From Caballeronia ptereochthonis (GTDB lineage Bacteria; Pseudomonadota; Gammaproteobacteria; Burkholderiales; Burkholderiaceae), in contig NZ_FCOB02000016.1 of the NCBI RefSeq assembly GCF_001545075.1, positions 62,001 to 126,000 of the forward strand: 64,000 nt of DNA. Direction: 5' to 3'. Shown one piece after another: positions 9,517 through 17,947 of this stretch. Below the pieces are notes generated by a model. The model did not search any database and was not told where the DNA came from. It was given only the letters and a program-made list of their open reading frames with translations. Positions within the stretch are counted from its first letter, which is position 1. Every line of letters starts with the position of its first letter. Position numbers and translations under genes: made by a program.

Positions 9517-10310
9517 ATCCATTCCGCCATCTCGTTGCTTTGCTCCGTTCGCGGCCGGTTCTGGTCGCGTGGAGACGCTGCACCGTTACGACTGCAATCT
9601 TGGGGAGCGGCGCTCTTTGCGCGCAGAACCAGCAAGTTCTCTATCAGACGAACTGGCAGGACGGCCTCGACCCGCATTTCGGCGTTCAAGCGAATTCCGG
9701 CGATATCGCCATCGTTGCCGATCCTGCGGGTGAGTACACGAAGGCGTTGCAGACGACGATCCGGCTCTCGGAGGACTTCTCGCACGTTGCAAACGGCGTA
9801 CCGCGTGCCGAGTTGCTGTTTCCCTCACCGGTGCGGTTTGCGCAAAGTCAGACATATCGTGTCCGCTGGTCGACCATGTTGCCACCCGGGACGCAGTTCG
9901 ACGCGCGCCAGTTCGTGATCATCACGCAGATCAATCAAGGGACTTGGCTCGGCGGGCCCACCTTGGCGCTTGCCCTGCAGGGCAAGCGATACGCGATCTC
10001 CCAGCGCGGTGGCGGGCGGCACGACACGGTCTCGGCGGGCAAGTGGTTGTGTTGCGCGGATGCCGACGTCGGCAAATGGGTTCATTGGGAACTCATCTAC
10101 GGTCCGCAGGAAAGCGGCAAGAACGCGGTTACCGAGTTGCGCCGTGATGGAAAACAGGTCTTTCTCGCGCAAGACGTTCCCAACGCTTATCCCGGCGTTC
10201 AGAACGCCTATCTGAAAATCGGCCTGTACAAGCCCGACTGGCAAAAGGAAGCCACGGACGTTGCGCAGGTGTCGCTGCTGTATGGGCCGGTGACGGTATC
10301 ACGCGAGTGA
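9513..10310 (+). CDS. Secreted polysaccharide lyase (heparin-lyase-like fold)
   Basis: Predicted periplasmic enzyme that cleaves an acidic polysaccharide by beta-elimination, or a related binding protein. A TTG at 9513 is the best start: it follows GAGGAG at about seven bases and overlaps the previous stop (TTGA). The only alternative is a GTG at 9453 deep inside the glycosyltransferase gene. The product has a basic N-terminus, a hydrophobic core and a probable cleavage site after GALCA. The mature part (VLYQTNWQDGLDPHF, RAELLFPSP, QFVIITQIN, GKWVHWELIYGPQ, YLKIGLYKPDW) resembles the Pfam Polysacc_lyase family (PF14099), a jelly-roll fold. At 265 residues it is family-sized. Its place between glycosyltransferase genes suggests it trims or releases the operon's own polymer. 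Confidence 0.8.
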   Translation: MNPFRHLVALLRSRPVLVAWRRCTVTTAILGSGALCAQNQQVLYQTNWQDGLDPHFGVQANSGDIAIVADPAGEYTKALQTTIRLSEDFSHVANGVPRAELLFPSPVRFAQSQTYRVRWSTMLPPGTQFDARQFVIITQINQGTWLGGPTLALALQGKRYAISQRGGGRHDTVSAGKWLCCADADVGKWVHWELIYGPQESGKNAVTELRRDGKQVFLAQDVPNAYPGVQNAYLKIGLYKPDWQKEATDVAQVSLLYGPVTVSRE

Positions 10311-10347
10311 TCCCCTCCAGGTTCGAAGTGAGAGTTGAGGAATCGAA

Positions 10348-11106
10348 GTGAATCGCATTGAGTTGTTTGGCTGTCCCGCGGATGTTTCGACGATGGACGA
10401 GACGGTCGAGTGGATTGGACGACGTATCGAGAAGCGCCAGTTCACGCAGCACGTCGTCGTGAATGTCGCGAAGCTGGTAAACGCGCAATCCGACCGGAAA
10501 CTGGCGGAGTCGGTGCGTGCTTGCGACATCGTCAACATCGATGGAATGGGTGTCGTATGGGGCGCGCGGCTGCTGGGATTCGGAGTTCCCGAGCGCGTCG
10601 CCGGCGTCGATCTTTTCGCGCGCCTGCTGGCGCTTGCCGCGCAGCGCGGCTTGCCGATCTTCCTTCTCGGCGCGAAGCCGGAGATCGTCGAGGAGGTGGC
10701 ACGGCGATCCACGGAAGCGAATCCCGGGCTGCGGATCGCAGGCTTTCACCACGGCTACTTTTGGGACGATGAGCGCGCGGTCGTCGAGCGGATTCGTGCG
10801 TCGGGCGCGAGGCTGCTGTTCGTCGCGATCACTTCGCCGAAGAAGGAGAACTTCATCAACCGCTGGCGCGACGAGCTGGGCGCCGATTTCGTGATGGGCG
10901 TCGGCGGAACGTTCGACGTGGTCGCGGGCAAGGTGAAGCGCGCGCCGCCGTGGATGCAGCGCGCCGGCCTTGAATGGCTTTACCGCGTCGTTCAGGAACC
11001 CCGGAGAATGTGGCGGCGATACCTCGTCACCAATTCGAAGTTCTCCCTGATGCTGGCAAAGGCCTGGGTCCTGCGCCGTTTCAGTCAGACGAAGCAAGCA
11101 TCGTGA
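10348..11106 (+). CDS. wecG: WecG/TagA/CpsF-family glycosyltransferase (probable ManNAcA transferase)
   Basis: Members of this family (CAZy GT26) transfer ManNAcA (WecG) or ManNAc (TagA) to an undecaprenyl-linked acceptor. Start is GTG at 10348 after GAGG. Conserved blocks are VVNVAKLVNAQSD, CDIVNIDGMGVVWGARLLG, the active-site region ERVAGVDLF, IFLLGAKPEIVEEV, LLFVAITSPKKENFI and GVGGTFDVVAGKVKRAPPWMQRAGLEWLYRVVQEPRRMWRRYL. The 252 residues match WecG length. WecB and WecC upstream make UDP-ManNAcA, so ManNAcA is the most likely donor. The acceptor would be whatever sugar the upstream transferases placed. The stop overlaps the wzy start (GTGA). Confidence 0.93.
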   Translation: MNRIELFGCPADVSTMDETVEWIGRRIEKRQFTQHVVVNVAKLVNAQSDRKLAESVRACDIVNIDGMGVVWGARLLGFGVPERVAGVDLFARLLALAAQRGLPIFLLGAKPEIVEEVARRSTEANPGLRIAGFHHGYFWDDERAVVERIRASGARLLFVAITSPKKENFINRWRDELGADFVMGVGGTFDVVAGKVKRAPPWMQRAGLEWLYRVVQEPRRMWRRYLVTNSKFSLMLAKAWVLRRFSQTKQAS

Positions 11107-12317
11107 ACGCGCTTCGTGTCGTTGCTGCTACCTTGCAGCCGAAAAAGCCGAAACGACTTGGTCCGGTAACGATCTTCACTGCAGCGTATCTTGTCTATAA
11201 CCTGCTGGGCTTGTTGCGGGCGCCCTGGATGATCGCGAACGCATATGACAAGTCGCTCTGCTGGGACCTGTTCCTGATCGGGCTGGCAGGCCTCGCGGGT
11301 GGCGCGTGGCTCGGCAGGAGAATGCTCCGCGTGCGCCGGCGAGCGGCGCCGGCACGCGGCCGCACCTCGAAACAGCTATCGATGCTGTTTCTGTTGACGT
11401 TCTGCGGATGCATCGGCTTCGCGGTGATCGCCAATCACGGCATTCCGCTGCTACAGGGTGAAGATCGTTTCGGCAATTCCGCGCTGATATCGAATCTCGC
11501 GCCCTTTTACGGCTTCTGGGTGCTGGTGCGGTTGATCTCCGATGCGGAGCACGGCCGACGTCCTTCTCTTCTTCCGCCGCTCGTGTACGTGACGGGCGTG
11601 CTGATACTCGGCTATCGCTCGCCGGTTCTGGCGTTCGTTTTAACGTACACCTGCTATCTGGCGATATTCCGGCTGTCACGCCGCCGCGCTGTTTGGTGCG
11701 GGCTGGCGGTCGGCGTGGCGCTCGTGGTCTTTGCGGCGTCGCTCGCACTCTTTCGCGTGACGCAAAACTACGACGCAGCCCGATTCTTCGCCAACGTCGA
11801 CGTCGCCTTCATTGCCGATCATCCTTATCTCCTGCCGGTGATACCCGCGCTCTCGATGTTCGATTTCAGCCAGAGCACGATCGCAGCGCTTGGCTCGGTA
11901 CTTCACGAGCCGATGTATGGAGGCCTCTTTCTCAGCAACTTCGAAACGTTCTTGCCCGGCAAGCATTGGGGCGCACGCAACATCATCGGTGATCTGACCG
12001 GCGCCCGCTGGATCGCGGGGCGCCCGATGAGCATAACGCCGACGCTGCAAGGAGCGCTCTTCGTCGATTTCGGCCAAGCTGGAGTATTCGCAGGCTTCTT
12101 CCTGCTCGCGATCGCGATCCGCATGTGCCACGCCGCCGCAACATCGGGCGGAGCGTTGGCGCGATTCTGCTTCTGTTTCTTCTTCGCGATGACTTTGATG
12201 GCGATTCACGCCGGCTACTGGGACGTCAGCTTCGTTTTCGTCGGCATCTTCGTGCTGACGATCAAGGTGTTCGACCGGCTCAAGGCTTTCAGTCGGACAC
12301 ACGAATCACTTACCTGA
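11103..12317 (+). CDS. wzy: Wzy-like O-antigen/EPS polymerase
   Basis: Multipass membrane protein of 404 residues with roughly ten hydrophobic segments, starting with VTIFTAAYLVYNLLGLLRAPWMI and ending with FCFCFFFAMTLMAIHAGYWDVSFVFVGIFVLTI. Sequence conservation in this class is poor, so the call rests on topology and place: the operon otherwise lacks a polymerase, and the largest hydrophilic loop (about residues 220-310) lies between later helices as in Wzy proteins. The GTG at 11103 overlaps the wecG stop; the frame continues upstream into wecG but that part is not membrane-like. Joining of flipped repeat units in the periplasm is the inferred role. Confidence 0.8.
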   Translation: MNALRVVAATLQPKKPKRLGPVTIFTAAYLVYNLLGLLRAPWMIANAYDKSLCWDLFLIGLAGLAGGAWLGRRMLRVRRRAAPARGRTSKQLSMLFLLTFCGCIGFAVIANHGIPLLQGEDRFGNSALISNLAPFYGFWVLVRLISDAEHGRRPSLLPPLVYVTGVLILGYRSPVLAFVLTYTCYLAIFRLSRRRAVWCGLAVGVALVVFAASLALFRVTQNYDAARFFANVDVAFIADHPYLLPVIPALSMFDFSQSTIAALGSVLHEPMYGGLFLSNFETFLPGKHWGARNIIGDLTGARWIAGRPMSITPTLQGALFVDFGQAGVFAGFFLLAIAIRMCHAAATSGGALARFCFCFFFAMTLMAIHAGYWDVSFVFVGIFVLTIKVFDRLKAFSRTHESLT

Positions 12318-12327
12318 ACGTTACGAC

Positions 12328-12735
12328 ATGATCTACATCTTCCGTCTGTCCAGTTTGCTGCACCGCCTGCGCGTTCCGTTCTTGCCGTGGATATTGAAGG
12401 TGCTGAACCGCATCCTGTTCTCGGTCGCGCTGCCGCCGTCCGTCAAGGTAGGCCGCAACGTCACGTTTGGCTATCAGGGACTCGGCATCGTGGTGCATCG
12501 TCACGCGGTGCTCGGCAGCAATATCGTCATCGCGCCGAACGTGGTGATCGGCGGACGCGGGCGACCGGGCGCGCCGGTCATCGGGGACGACGTGCTCATC
12601 GGCGCGGGTGCCTGTGTGCTCGGGCCGATCGCGATCGGCAAGGGCGCGAGGATCGGCGCGAATGCCGTTGTGCTGACCGATGTGCCGCCGGGAGCCACGG
12701 TGGTCGGCGCACCGGCGCGGATGATCGAAGATTGA
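12328..12735 (+). CDS. Left-handed beta-helix (hexapeptide) acyltransferase, serine-acetyltransferase-like
   Basis: Short 135-residue protein with an N-terminal hydrophobic/basic segment and hexapeptide repeats (VKVGRNVTFGYQGLGIVVHRHAVLGSNIVIAPNVVIGG, IGDDVLIGAGACVLGPIAIGKGARIGANAVVLTDVPPGATVVGAPARMI). The second half matches the end of CysE-type acetyltransferases, but the CysE N-terminal domain is missing. As the last gene of the EPS operon (11 bases after wzy) it most likely acetylates a sugar of the repeat unit. The next gene downstream is on the opposite strand, so the operon ends here. I see no clear terminator in the 15 bases between them. Confidence 0.88.
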   Translation: MIYIFRLSSLLHRLRVPFLPWILKVLNRILFSVALPPSVKVGRNVTFGYQGLGIVVHRHAVLGSNIVIAPNVVIGGRGRPGAPVIGDDVLIGAGACVLGPIAIGKGARIGANAVVLTDVPPGATVVGAPARMIED

Positions 12736-12750
12736 GGAACGCGGAGTGAC

Positions 12751-13842
12751 TCACGCCGCCTCCACGACAAATCCCCTCTTCCTGAGCAGTTCGAGCACGC
12801 CCCTGGGTCCGCCGAGATGCAACGCCCCGATCGCCACAAACACCGGCTTGTCCGGCGAGGCCAGCTGCACCATCCGCTGCACGAACCGCCGGTTCCTGTC
12901 ATACACCACGCGATTGTCGACCTGCGCCGCCAGCGCCTTCGACCGCGCGAGCTTGCTGCTCTTCGCGTCGTCCCAGGCCTTGAGCGCATCCGCATCGCCG
13001 ATGCGCCATAGCCGATGCAACTCCTTCACGTCCGCGATATTCTCCGCGGGCGTCTGTGCCAGGTCCTGCCCGAGCATCTCGCGCTGTTGCGCGGACGTCA
13101 GCCGCGTGAACGTCGAGATCTGCTCGTTCAGGCTCTCCAGCCCGACGATCTTCCCCCGCGCCCGCAGATACACATTCTGCAACTGCGCCTCGGTGCCGTA
13201 CTCGCTCTGAAACCCGGCCTTCAACGTGTCGTACGTTTCGATCAGCATCGACGCCAGCCACGGCCGCGTATGGCGCAACTCCTTCAGCGCCTCCGGATTG
13301 CCGCGCATGCGCGCCTCGACCTTCTTCCACATGGCGTCCGGCAGATAGTCGATCAGGCACTCGCTGCGGCACATGCCGTAGCGGTTCACGTCGTCCTGGG
13401 AAAGCAGCAGCTCGTCGGGTGAGATTTCGAGCGCCAATGTCGGCGATGCATCGAGCGCGGCGAGAATCGGTTGGCGAAACGGTTGCCCGGGCGGATAGTC
13501 GCTCGCGAAACCCACATGCAGCGTGCCCAGCACGTAGAGGGTCGTCGTGCCCTTCGTCGCAACGTAGAACGGCATGCGCGGCGGCTGCGCGCGCACCGGG
13601 CCGCTCGCGGTCGTGCCGTTCAAGCGGTCCGTGCGAGGCGCGGGAGCCGGCTTGGAAGCCGTGGCGGCCGTTCCCGCATCCCCCGCGGCTTGAGGCGTGC
13701 GCAATCCGACCACGGCGAAACTCGTCGTCGATACGGCCACGCCCGCCGTAAACAGCACGAACGACAGCACGAAGGCTGTCGCTTTGGCGAACGCCGCGCG
13801 GCAGAAACGCGGCTTGTCGTATGAATCCGGCACGACCGACAT
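12751..13842 (-). CDS. TraB/GumN-family protein
   Basis: A 363-residue protein of the TraB/GumN family, which is thought to be related to the Tiki metalloprotease fold; the bacterial function is not established. The chosen ATG at 13842 gives MSVVPDSYDKPRFC followed by a hydrophobic signal/anchor (AFAKATAFVLSFVLFTAGVAVSTTSFAVV), so the body is predicted outside the cytoplasm. The two family signatures are visible: LYVLGTLHVGF near residue 90 and VFVAIGALHLGGPRGVLELLRKRGF at the C-terminus, each supplying a histidine of the putative metal site. A longer frame upstream lacks coding character. It is convergent with the EPS operon. GumN lies in the xanthan cluster of Xanthomonas, but here the gene is on the other strand and may be unrelated to EPS. 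Confidence 0.88.
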   Translation of the reverse strand: MSVVPDSYDKPRFCRAAFAKATAFVLSFVLFTAGVAVSTTSFAVVGLRTPQAAGDAGTAATASKPAPAPRTDRLNGTTASGPVRAQPPRMPFYVATKGTTTLYVLGTLHVGFASDYPPGQPFRQPILAALDASPTLALEISPDELLLSQDDVNRYGMCRSECLIDYLPDAMWKKVEARMRGNPEALKELRHTRPWLASMLIETYDTLKAGFQSEYGTEAQLQNVYLRARGKIVGLESLNEQISTFTRLTSAQQREMLGQDLAQTPAENIADVKELHRLWRIGDADALKAWDDAKSSKLARSKALAAQVDNRVVYDRNRRFVQRMVQLASPDKPVFVAIGALHLGGPRGVLELLRKRGFVVEAA

Positions 13843-13885
13843 CTTAAAACATTCGTGTGTCGCGTCGTGCACCCGGCCCCGCGAA

Positions 13886-14890
13886 TCAGGCCTCGTCGTC
13901 CCCGACTTCCTCGGCGCGATGGCACGAGACCTGACGCCCGTCCACGACGCGCAGCTTCGGCTCTTCCACGCGGCAACGTTCGATCGCATACGGGCAACGC
14001 TGATGGAACGTGCAACCCGAAGGCGGATCGAGCGGCGACGGCATTTCGCCCTGCAGCTTGATCTTGATGCGCCGGTCTTCCTCGAACAAGGCGGGCGTCG
14101 CGGACATCAGCGCGCGCGTGTACGGATGACGCGGCTTCGCGAAGATCGTCTGCTTGTCGCCCAGCTCGGCGATGCCGCCGAAGTACATCACCATCACGTC
14201 ATCGGCGATATGCTCCACCACCGACAGGTTGTGCGAGATGAACACGTAGCTCGTGCCGAACCGCTCCTGAAGGTCCATGAACAGATTCAGGATCTGCGCC
14301 TGAATCGACACGTCGAGCGCGGACACAGGCTCATCGGCGACGACGATCTGCGGATCGAGAATCATCGCCCGCGCGATCGCCACACGCTGGCGCTGGCCGC
14401 CCGAGAACATGTGCGGATAGCGCGACGCATGCTCCGGCCGCAGGCCGACCGTGCGCATCATGTGCGCGATGCGCTCGGCGCGCTCGTTGGCGCTGAGCTT
14501 CGTGTTGATCGCGAGCGGCTCGCCGAGCGTCTGCTCGACCGTCTTGCGCGGATTCAGCGACGCGAACGGATTCTGGAACACCATCTGCACGCGCTGGCGC
14601 AAATGGGCGATCTTCTCCTTGCTCGCACCCGCGACGTCTTCTCCGTCGATCAGGAGACGCCCCGACGTGGGCGTTTCGATCATCGTCAACTGGCGCGCGA
14701 GCGTGGACTTGCCGCAGCCCGATTCGCCGACCACCGCGAGCGTGCGCCCGCGCTTCAATTCGAACGAGACACCGTTCAGCGCCTTCACCGTGCCCTGCTC
14801 GAACATGCTGCGCTTCACGGTGTAGTGACGCGCGAGGTTGTCGGCGGCGAGCACGATGTCCTGATTGATTGCCTTCGGTACCGCGTTCAT
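13886..14890 (-). CDS. dppF: Peptide ABC transporter ATP-binding protein (DppF/OppF type)
   Basis: Second ATPase subunit of a peptide importer. It has Walker [11 protein letters not shown]-loop [12 protein letters not shown], signature [14 protein letters not shown], Walker [18 protein letters not shown] and H-loop FISHN. The C-terminal oligopeptide-transport extension has the cysteine cluster [14 protein letters not shown]. The 334 residues are typical. The ATG at 14890 overlaps the dppD stop (ATGA); a frame reaching to 15382 is an artefact of the upstream gene. It is the last gene of dppABCDF. Substrate (dipeptide or oligopeptide) is inferred only from the family. Confidence 0.94.
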   Translation of the reverse strand: MNAVPKAINQDIVLAADNLARHYTVKRSMFEQGTVKALNGVSFELKRGRTLAVVGESGCGKSTLARQLTMIETPTSGRLLIDGEDVAGASKEKIAHLRQRVQMVFQNPFASLNPRKTVEQTLGEPLAINTKLSANERAERIAHMMRTVGLRPEHASRYPHMFSGGQRQRVAIARAMILDPQIVVADEPVSALDVSIQAQILNLFMDLQERFGTSYVFISHNLSVVEHIADDVMVMYFGGIAELGDKQTIFAKPRHPYTRALMSATPALFEEDRRIKIKLQGEMPSPLDPPSGCTFHQRCPYAIERCRVEEPKLRVVDGRQVSCHRAEEVGDDEA

Positions 14891-15879
14891 CGCGCGCCTC
14901 CTTCCACCACGACATCGATATTCAGCGGCTTGATACAGCGCGCGCGCACCGCCGGATCGTTGCTGTCGAGCTGGAACAGATTCGGCCGCCCCTTCCAGCA
15001 ATCCTCGACGGCATACTTGCAGCGCGGCGCGAAAAGACATCCGCTCGGACGATCGTCCTTGCCCGGCACCATGCCCGGCAGCGCGGCGAGACGCGCGGCG
15101 CCGCGGCTGTGCTCGGGAATCGCGGCGAGCAGCGCCTCCGTGTAGGGATGATGCGGCTCGCTGAAGATCGTCGGCACGCGGTTCGTCTCGATGATCTCGC
15201 CCGCATACATCACCGCGACGCGCTGCGCCACTTCCGACACCACGGCGAGATCGTGCGAAATCAGCACGAGCGCCATGCCGCGCTCCTTCTGCAGGCGCAC
15301 GAGCAGCTCCATGATCTGCGCCTGGATCGTCACGTCGAGCGCGGTGGTCGGCTCGTCGGCGATCAGGAGCTTCGGATTGCATGCGACGGCCATCGCGATC
15401 ATCACGCGCTGGTTCATGCCGCCCGACATCTGGTGCGGAAACGCGTTGATGCGGCTCTTCGCATCCGGAATGCCCACCTGATCGAGCAGCTCCAGCGCGC
15501 GCCTGTCGAGCGCGTCGCCGCGCAGGCCCTCGTGCAGCTTCAGCACCTCCTTGATCTGATAGCCGACGGTGTAGCTCGGGTTCAGGCTCGTCAGCGCGTC
15601 CTGAAACACCATTGCGATGTCCTTGCCGATGATCTTGCGGCGCTCGCGCGCCGAAGCGTTCAGCAAATCCTTGCCGTCGAAACTCACCTGGTCTGCCGTG
15701 ACCTTGCCGGGCGCATCGATGAGGCCCATGAGCGCCATCATCGTGACGCTCTTGCCCGAGCCGGATTCGCCGACGACCCCGACGACCTCGCCCGGCTTCA
15801 CCGAGAGATCGATGCGGTCGACCGCCTGCGTCCCGCCGAACGTGACCTGCAAATTGCGGATAGTCAGAAGATCGTTCAT
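14887..15879 (-). CDS. dppD: Peptide ABC transporter ATP-binding protein (DppD/OppD type)
   Basis: First ATPase subunit of the importer. Motifs in order are Walker [11 protein letters not shown]-loop [16 protein letters not shown], signature [14 protein letters not shown], Walker [15 protein letters not shown] and H-loop LISHDLAVV. The C-terminal oligopeptide-type cysteine region reads [15 protein letters not shown]. At 330 residues it has the family length. It starts one base after the dppC stop and overlaps dppF by ATGA, so the three downstream genes are co-translated. Confidence 0.94.
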   Translation of the reverse strand: MNDLLTIRNLQVTFGGTQAVDRIDLSVKPGEVVGVVGESGSGKSVTMMALMGLIDAPGKVTADQVSFDGKDLLNASARERRKIIGKDIAMVFQDALTSLNPSYTVGYQIKEVLKLHEGLRGDALDRRALELLDQVGIPDAKSRINAFPHQMSGGMNQRVMIAMAVACNPKLLIADEPTTALDVTIQAQIMELLVRLQKERGMALVLISHDLAVVSEVAQRVAVMYAGEIIETNRVPTIFSEPHHPYTEALLAAIPEHSRGAARLAALPGMVPGKDDRPSGCLFAPRCKYAVEDCWKGRPNLFQLDSNDPAVRARCIKPLNIDVVVEGGAR

Positions 15880-15880
15880 G

Positions 15881-16801
15881 TCATCCCATCCGTTTCAGTT
15901 TCGGATCGAGCGCGTCACGCAGCCCGTCCCCGAGCAGGTTGATGACGAGCACCGAGACCAGGATAGACAGACCCGGCATCGTCACGATCCACCAGGCGCT
16001 TTCGATGTAATCGCGCGCGGACGCCAGCATCGCACCCCACTCGGCCGCCGGCGGCTGCACGCCGAGACCGAGGAAGCCGAGCGCGGCGGCATCGAGAATC
16101 GCAGAGGAGAAGCCGAGCGTCGCCTGCACGATGAGCGGCGCAGCGCAGTTCGGCAGCACTTGCGAGAACATCAGGCGCACCACGCCCGCGCCCGCCACGC
16201 GCGATGCCGTCACGTATTCCTTCTGCAATTCGCCGAGCGCCGATGCGCGCGTCAGGCGCACATAGCCCGGCAGCGCGACGATCGCGATCGCGAGCATCGT
16301 GTTGACGAGGCCCGGCCCGATGATCGCGACGACGGCCACCGCGAGCAGCAGCGACGGCAACGCGAGCAGCACGTCCATCACGCGCATGATCGGCGTATCG
16401 AGCCAGTGGAAGAACGCGGCCATCAGGCCGAGCACGATGCCCGGAATCAGCGCGAGCATCACCGACACGAAGCCGATCCAGAACGACAGCCGCGCGCCGT
16501 ACATCAGGCGCGAAAGGATGTCGCGGCCCGCCTCGTCGGTGCCGAGCAGGAACATGCGGTTGCCGCCTTCGAGCCACGCGGGCGGAATCTTCACGTAATC
16601 GCGGTATTGCTCGATCGGGCTGTGCGGCGCGATCAACGGAGCCGTCAGCGCGACGAGAATCAGCAGAACGACGATCACGCCCGCGGCGACGGCGCCGCGA
16701 TTGCGCGAGAAGTTCGCCCAGAACTCGCGCGCCGCGACCATGCGGCCGGACGGCGGCGGCGTGATCGCCTGCGGCGGGAGATTGTTTTGAATGTCAGCCA
16801 T
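15881..16801 (-). CDS. dppC: Peptide ABC transporter permease (DppC type)
   Basis: Inner-membrane permease with an N-terminal OppC-N segment ([38 protein letters not shown]) and a BPD_transp_1 domain. The coupling-helix EAA-like loop is [30 protein letters not shown]. About six membrane helices are visible. The ATG at 16801 is preferred over a TTG one codon upstream because of its spacing to GAGG. The sequence [20 protein letters not shown] is typical of DppC. It lies nine bases after dppB. Confidence 0.94.
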   Translation of the reverse strand: MADIQNNLPPQAITPPPSGRMVAAREFWANFSRNRGAVAAGVIVVLLILVALTAPLIAPHSPIEQYRDYVKIPPAWLEGGNRMFLLGTDEAGRDILSRLMYGARLSFWIGFVSVMLALIPGIVLGLMAAFFHWLDTPIMRVMDVLLALPSLLLAVAVVAIIGPGLVNTMLAIAIVALPGYVRLTRASALGELQKEYVTASRVAGAGVVRLMFSQVLPNCAAPLIVQATLGFSSAILDAAALGFLGLGVQPPAAEWGAMLASARDYIESAWWIVTMPGLSILVSVLVINLLGDGLRDALDPKLKRMG

Positions 16802-16810
16802 CAAGTTACC

Positions 16811-17821
16811 TCACCTCGTATGGCGAATGCGCGGATTCAACACGCCGTAGAGCAGATCGACGACCAGGTTCACGACGATCACGAGCGTCGCGATCATCAG
16901 AATGCCGCCTTGCACGACCGGATAGTCGCGCCGCGAAATGGCGTCGATGAGCCACTTGCCGACGCCCGGCCACGAGAACAGCGTCTCCGTGAGCACCGCG
17001 CCCGCGAGCAGCGTGCCGACCTGCAAACCGATCACGGTGACCACGGGAATGAGCGCATTGCGCAGCGCATGCACGACCACGACACGCAACGGCGACAGCC
17101 CCTTCGCGCGCGCTGTACGGATGTAGTCCTCGCGCAGCACTTCGAGCATTGACGAGCGCGTCATGCGCGCGATCACCGCGAGCGGAATCGTGCCGAGCAC
17201 GATGGTCGGCAGGATCAGATGGCTCACCGCGGACGTGAACGCGCCTTCATCCGTCGAGAACAGCGAATCGATCAGCATGAAGCCCGTGACGTGCGGAATG
17301 TCGTACTCCACCGCGATGCGGCCCGACACCGGCGTCCAGCCGAGCTTTGCGGAGAAGAACATGATGAGGATCAAGCCCCACCAGAAAATCGGCATGGAAT
17401 AGCCGGTGAGCGCGGTGCCCATCACGCCGTGATCGACGACGGTGCCGCGCCGGAGCGCCGCCGCGACGCCCGCGGGCAAGCCGACGACGAGCGCGAAGAT
17501 CATCGCGCAAATCGAGAGCTCGACGGTGGCCGGAAAGCGCGCTAGGAATTCGCCCATCACGCTGGTATTCGTGATGATCGACGTGCCGAGATCGCCTTTC
17601 AGCGCATTGCCGACGTAGTGGAGATATTGCAGCGGAAGCGGCTGGTCGAGGCCCAGGCGCTTCATGGCTTCGGCGTGCATGGCCGGATCCACGCCGCGCT
17701 CGCCCATCATCACTTCGATGGGGTCGCCCGGGATCAGGTGGATGAGCGCAAACGCAAGAATCGTAATGCCGATGAACGTCGGTATCACCATTCCTATGCG
17801 TCGCAAAACGAATCGGAACAT
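16811..17821 (-). CDS. dppB: Peptide ABC transporter permease (DppB type)
   Basis: Inner-membrane permease of 336 residues. The N-terminus MFRFVLRRIGMVIPTFIGITILAFALIHLIPGDP is the classic DppB signature, followed by the BPD_transp_1 domain. The EAA-like loop is MLEVLREDYIRTARAKGLSPLRVVVVHALRNALIPVVT. A ribosome-binding site (GGGCG preceded by AAAGG) precedes the ATG. A 126-base gap with a strong hairpin separates it from dppA, as often seen where the binding protein is made in excess. Confidence 0.94.
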   Translation of the reverse strand: MFRFVLRRIGMVIPTFIGITILAFALIHLIPGDPIEVMMGERGVDPAMHAEAMKRLGLDQPLPLQYLHYVGNALKGDLGTSIITNTSVMGEFLARFPATVELSICAMIFALVVGLPAGVAAALRRGTVVDHGVMGTALTGYSMPIFWWGLILIMFFSAKLGWTPVSGRIAVEYDIPHVTGFMLIDSLFSTDEGAFTSAVSHLILPTIVLGTIPLAVIARMTRSSMLEVLREDYIRTARAKGLSPLRVVVVHALRNALIPVVTVIGLQVGTLLAGAVLTETLFSWPGVGKWLIDAISRRDYPVVQGGILMIATLVIVVNLVVDLLYGVLNPRIRHTR

Positions 17822-17862
17822 GATCGCCCTTTGGTTCGTTCTTGGGAGGACAGAATGTGCAT

Positions 17863-17895
17863 CCGGCGGCGAGATCTCGTGGACCGCGCCGCCGG
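17863..17895 (-). promoter_or_regulatory. Intercistronic hairpin between dppA and dppB
   Basis: A perfect 9-bp inverted repeat (CCGGCGGCG at 17863-17871 and its complement at 17887-17895) lies in the 126-base gap between dppA and dppB. No uridine run follows, so it is more likely an mRNA-stabilising or RNase-processing structure, or a leaky attenuator, than a full terminator. Such structures commonly let the periplasmic binding protein be produced in excess over the membrane subunits. Confidence 0.6.
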
Positions 17896-17947
17896 AGCAT
17901 TTCGAATAGTTATGGTTTAGTGCAAAAAGCGTTCCGCAGCAAAAAAC

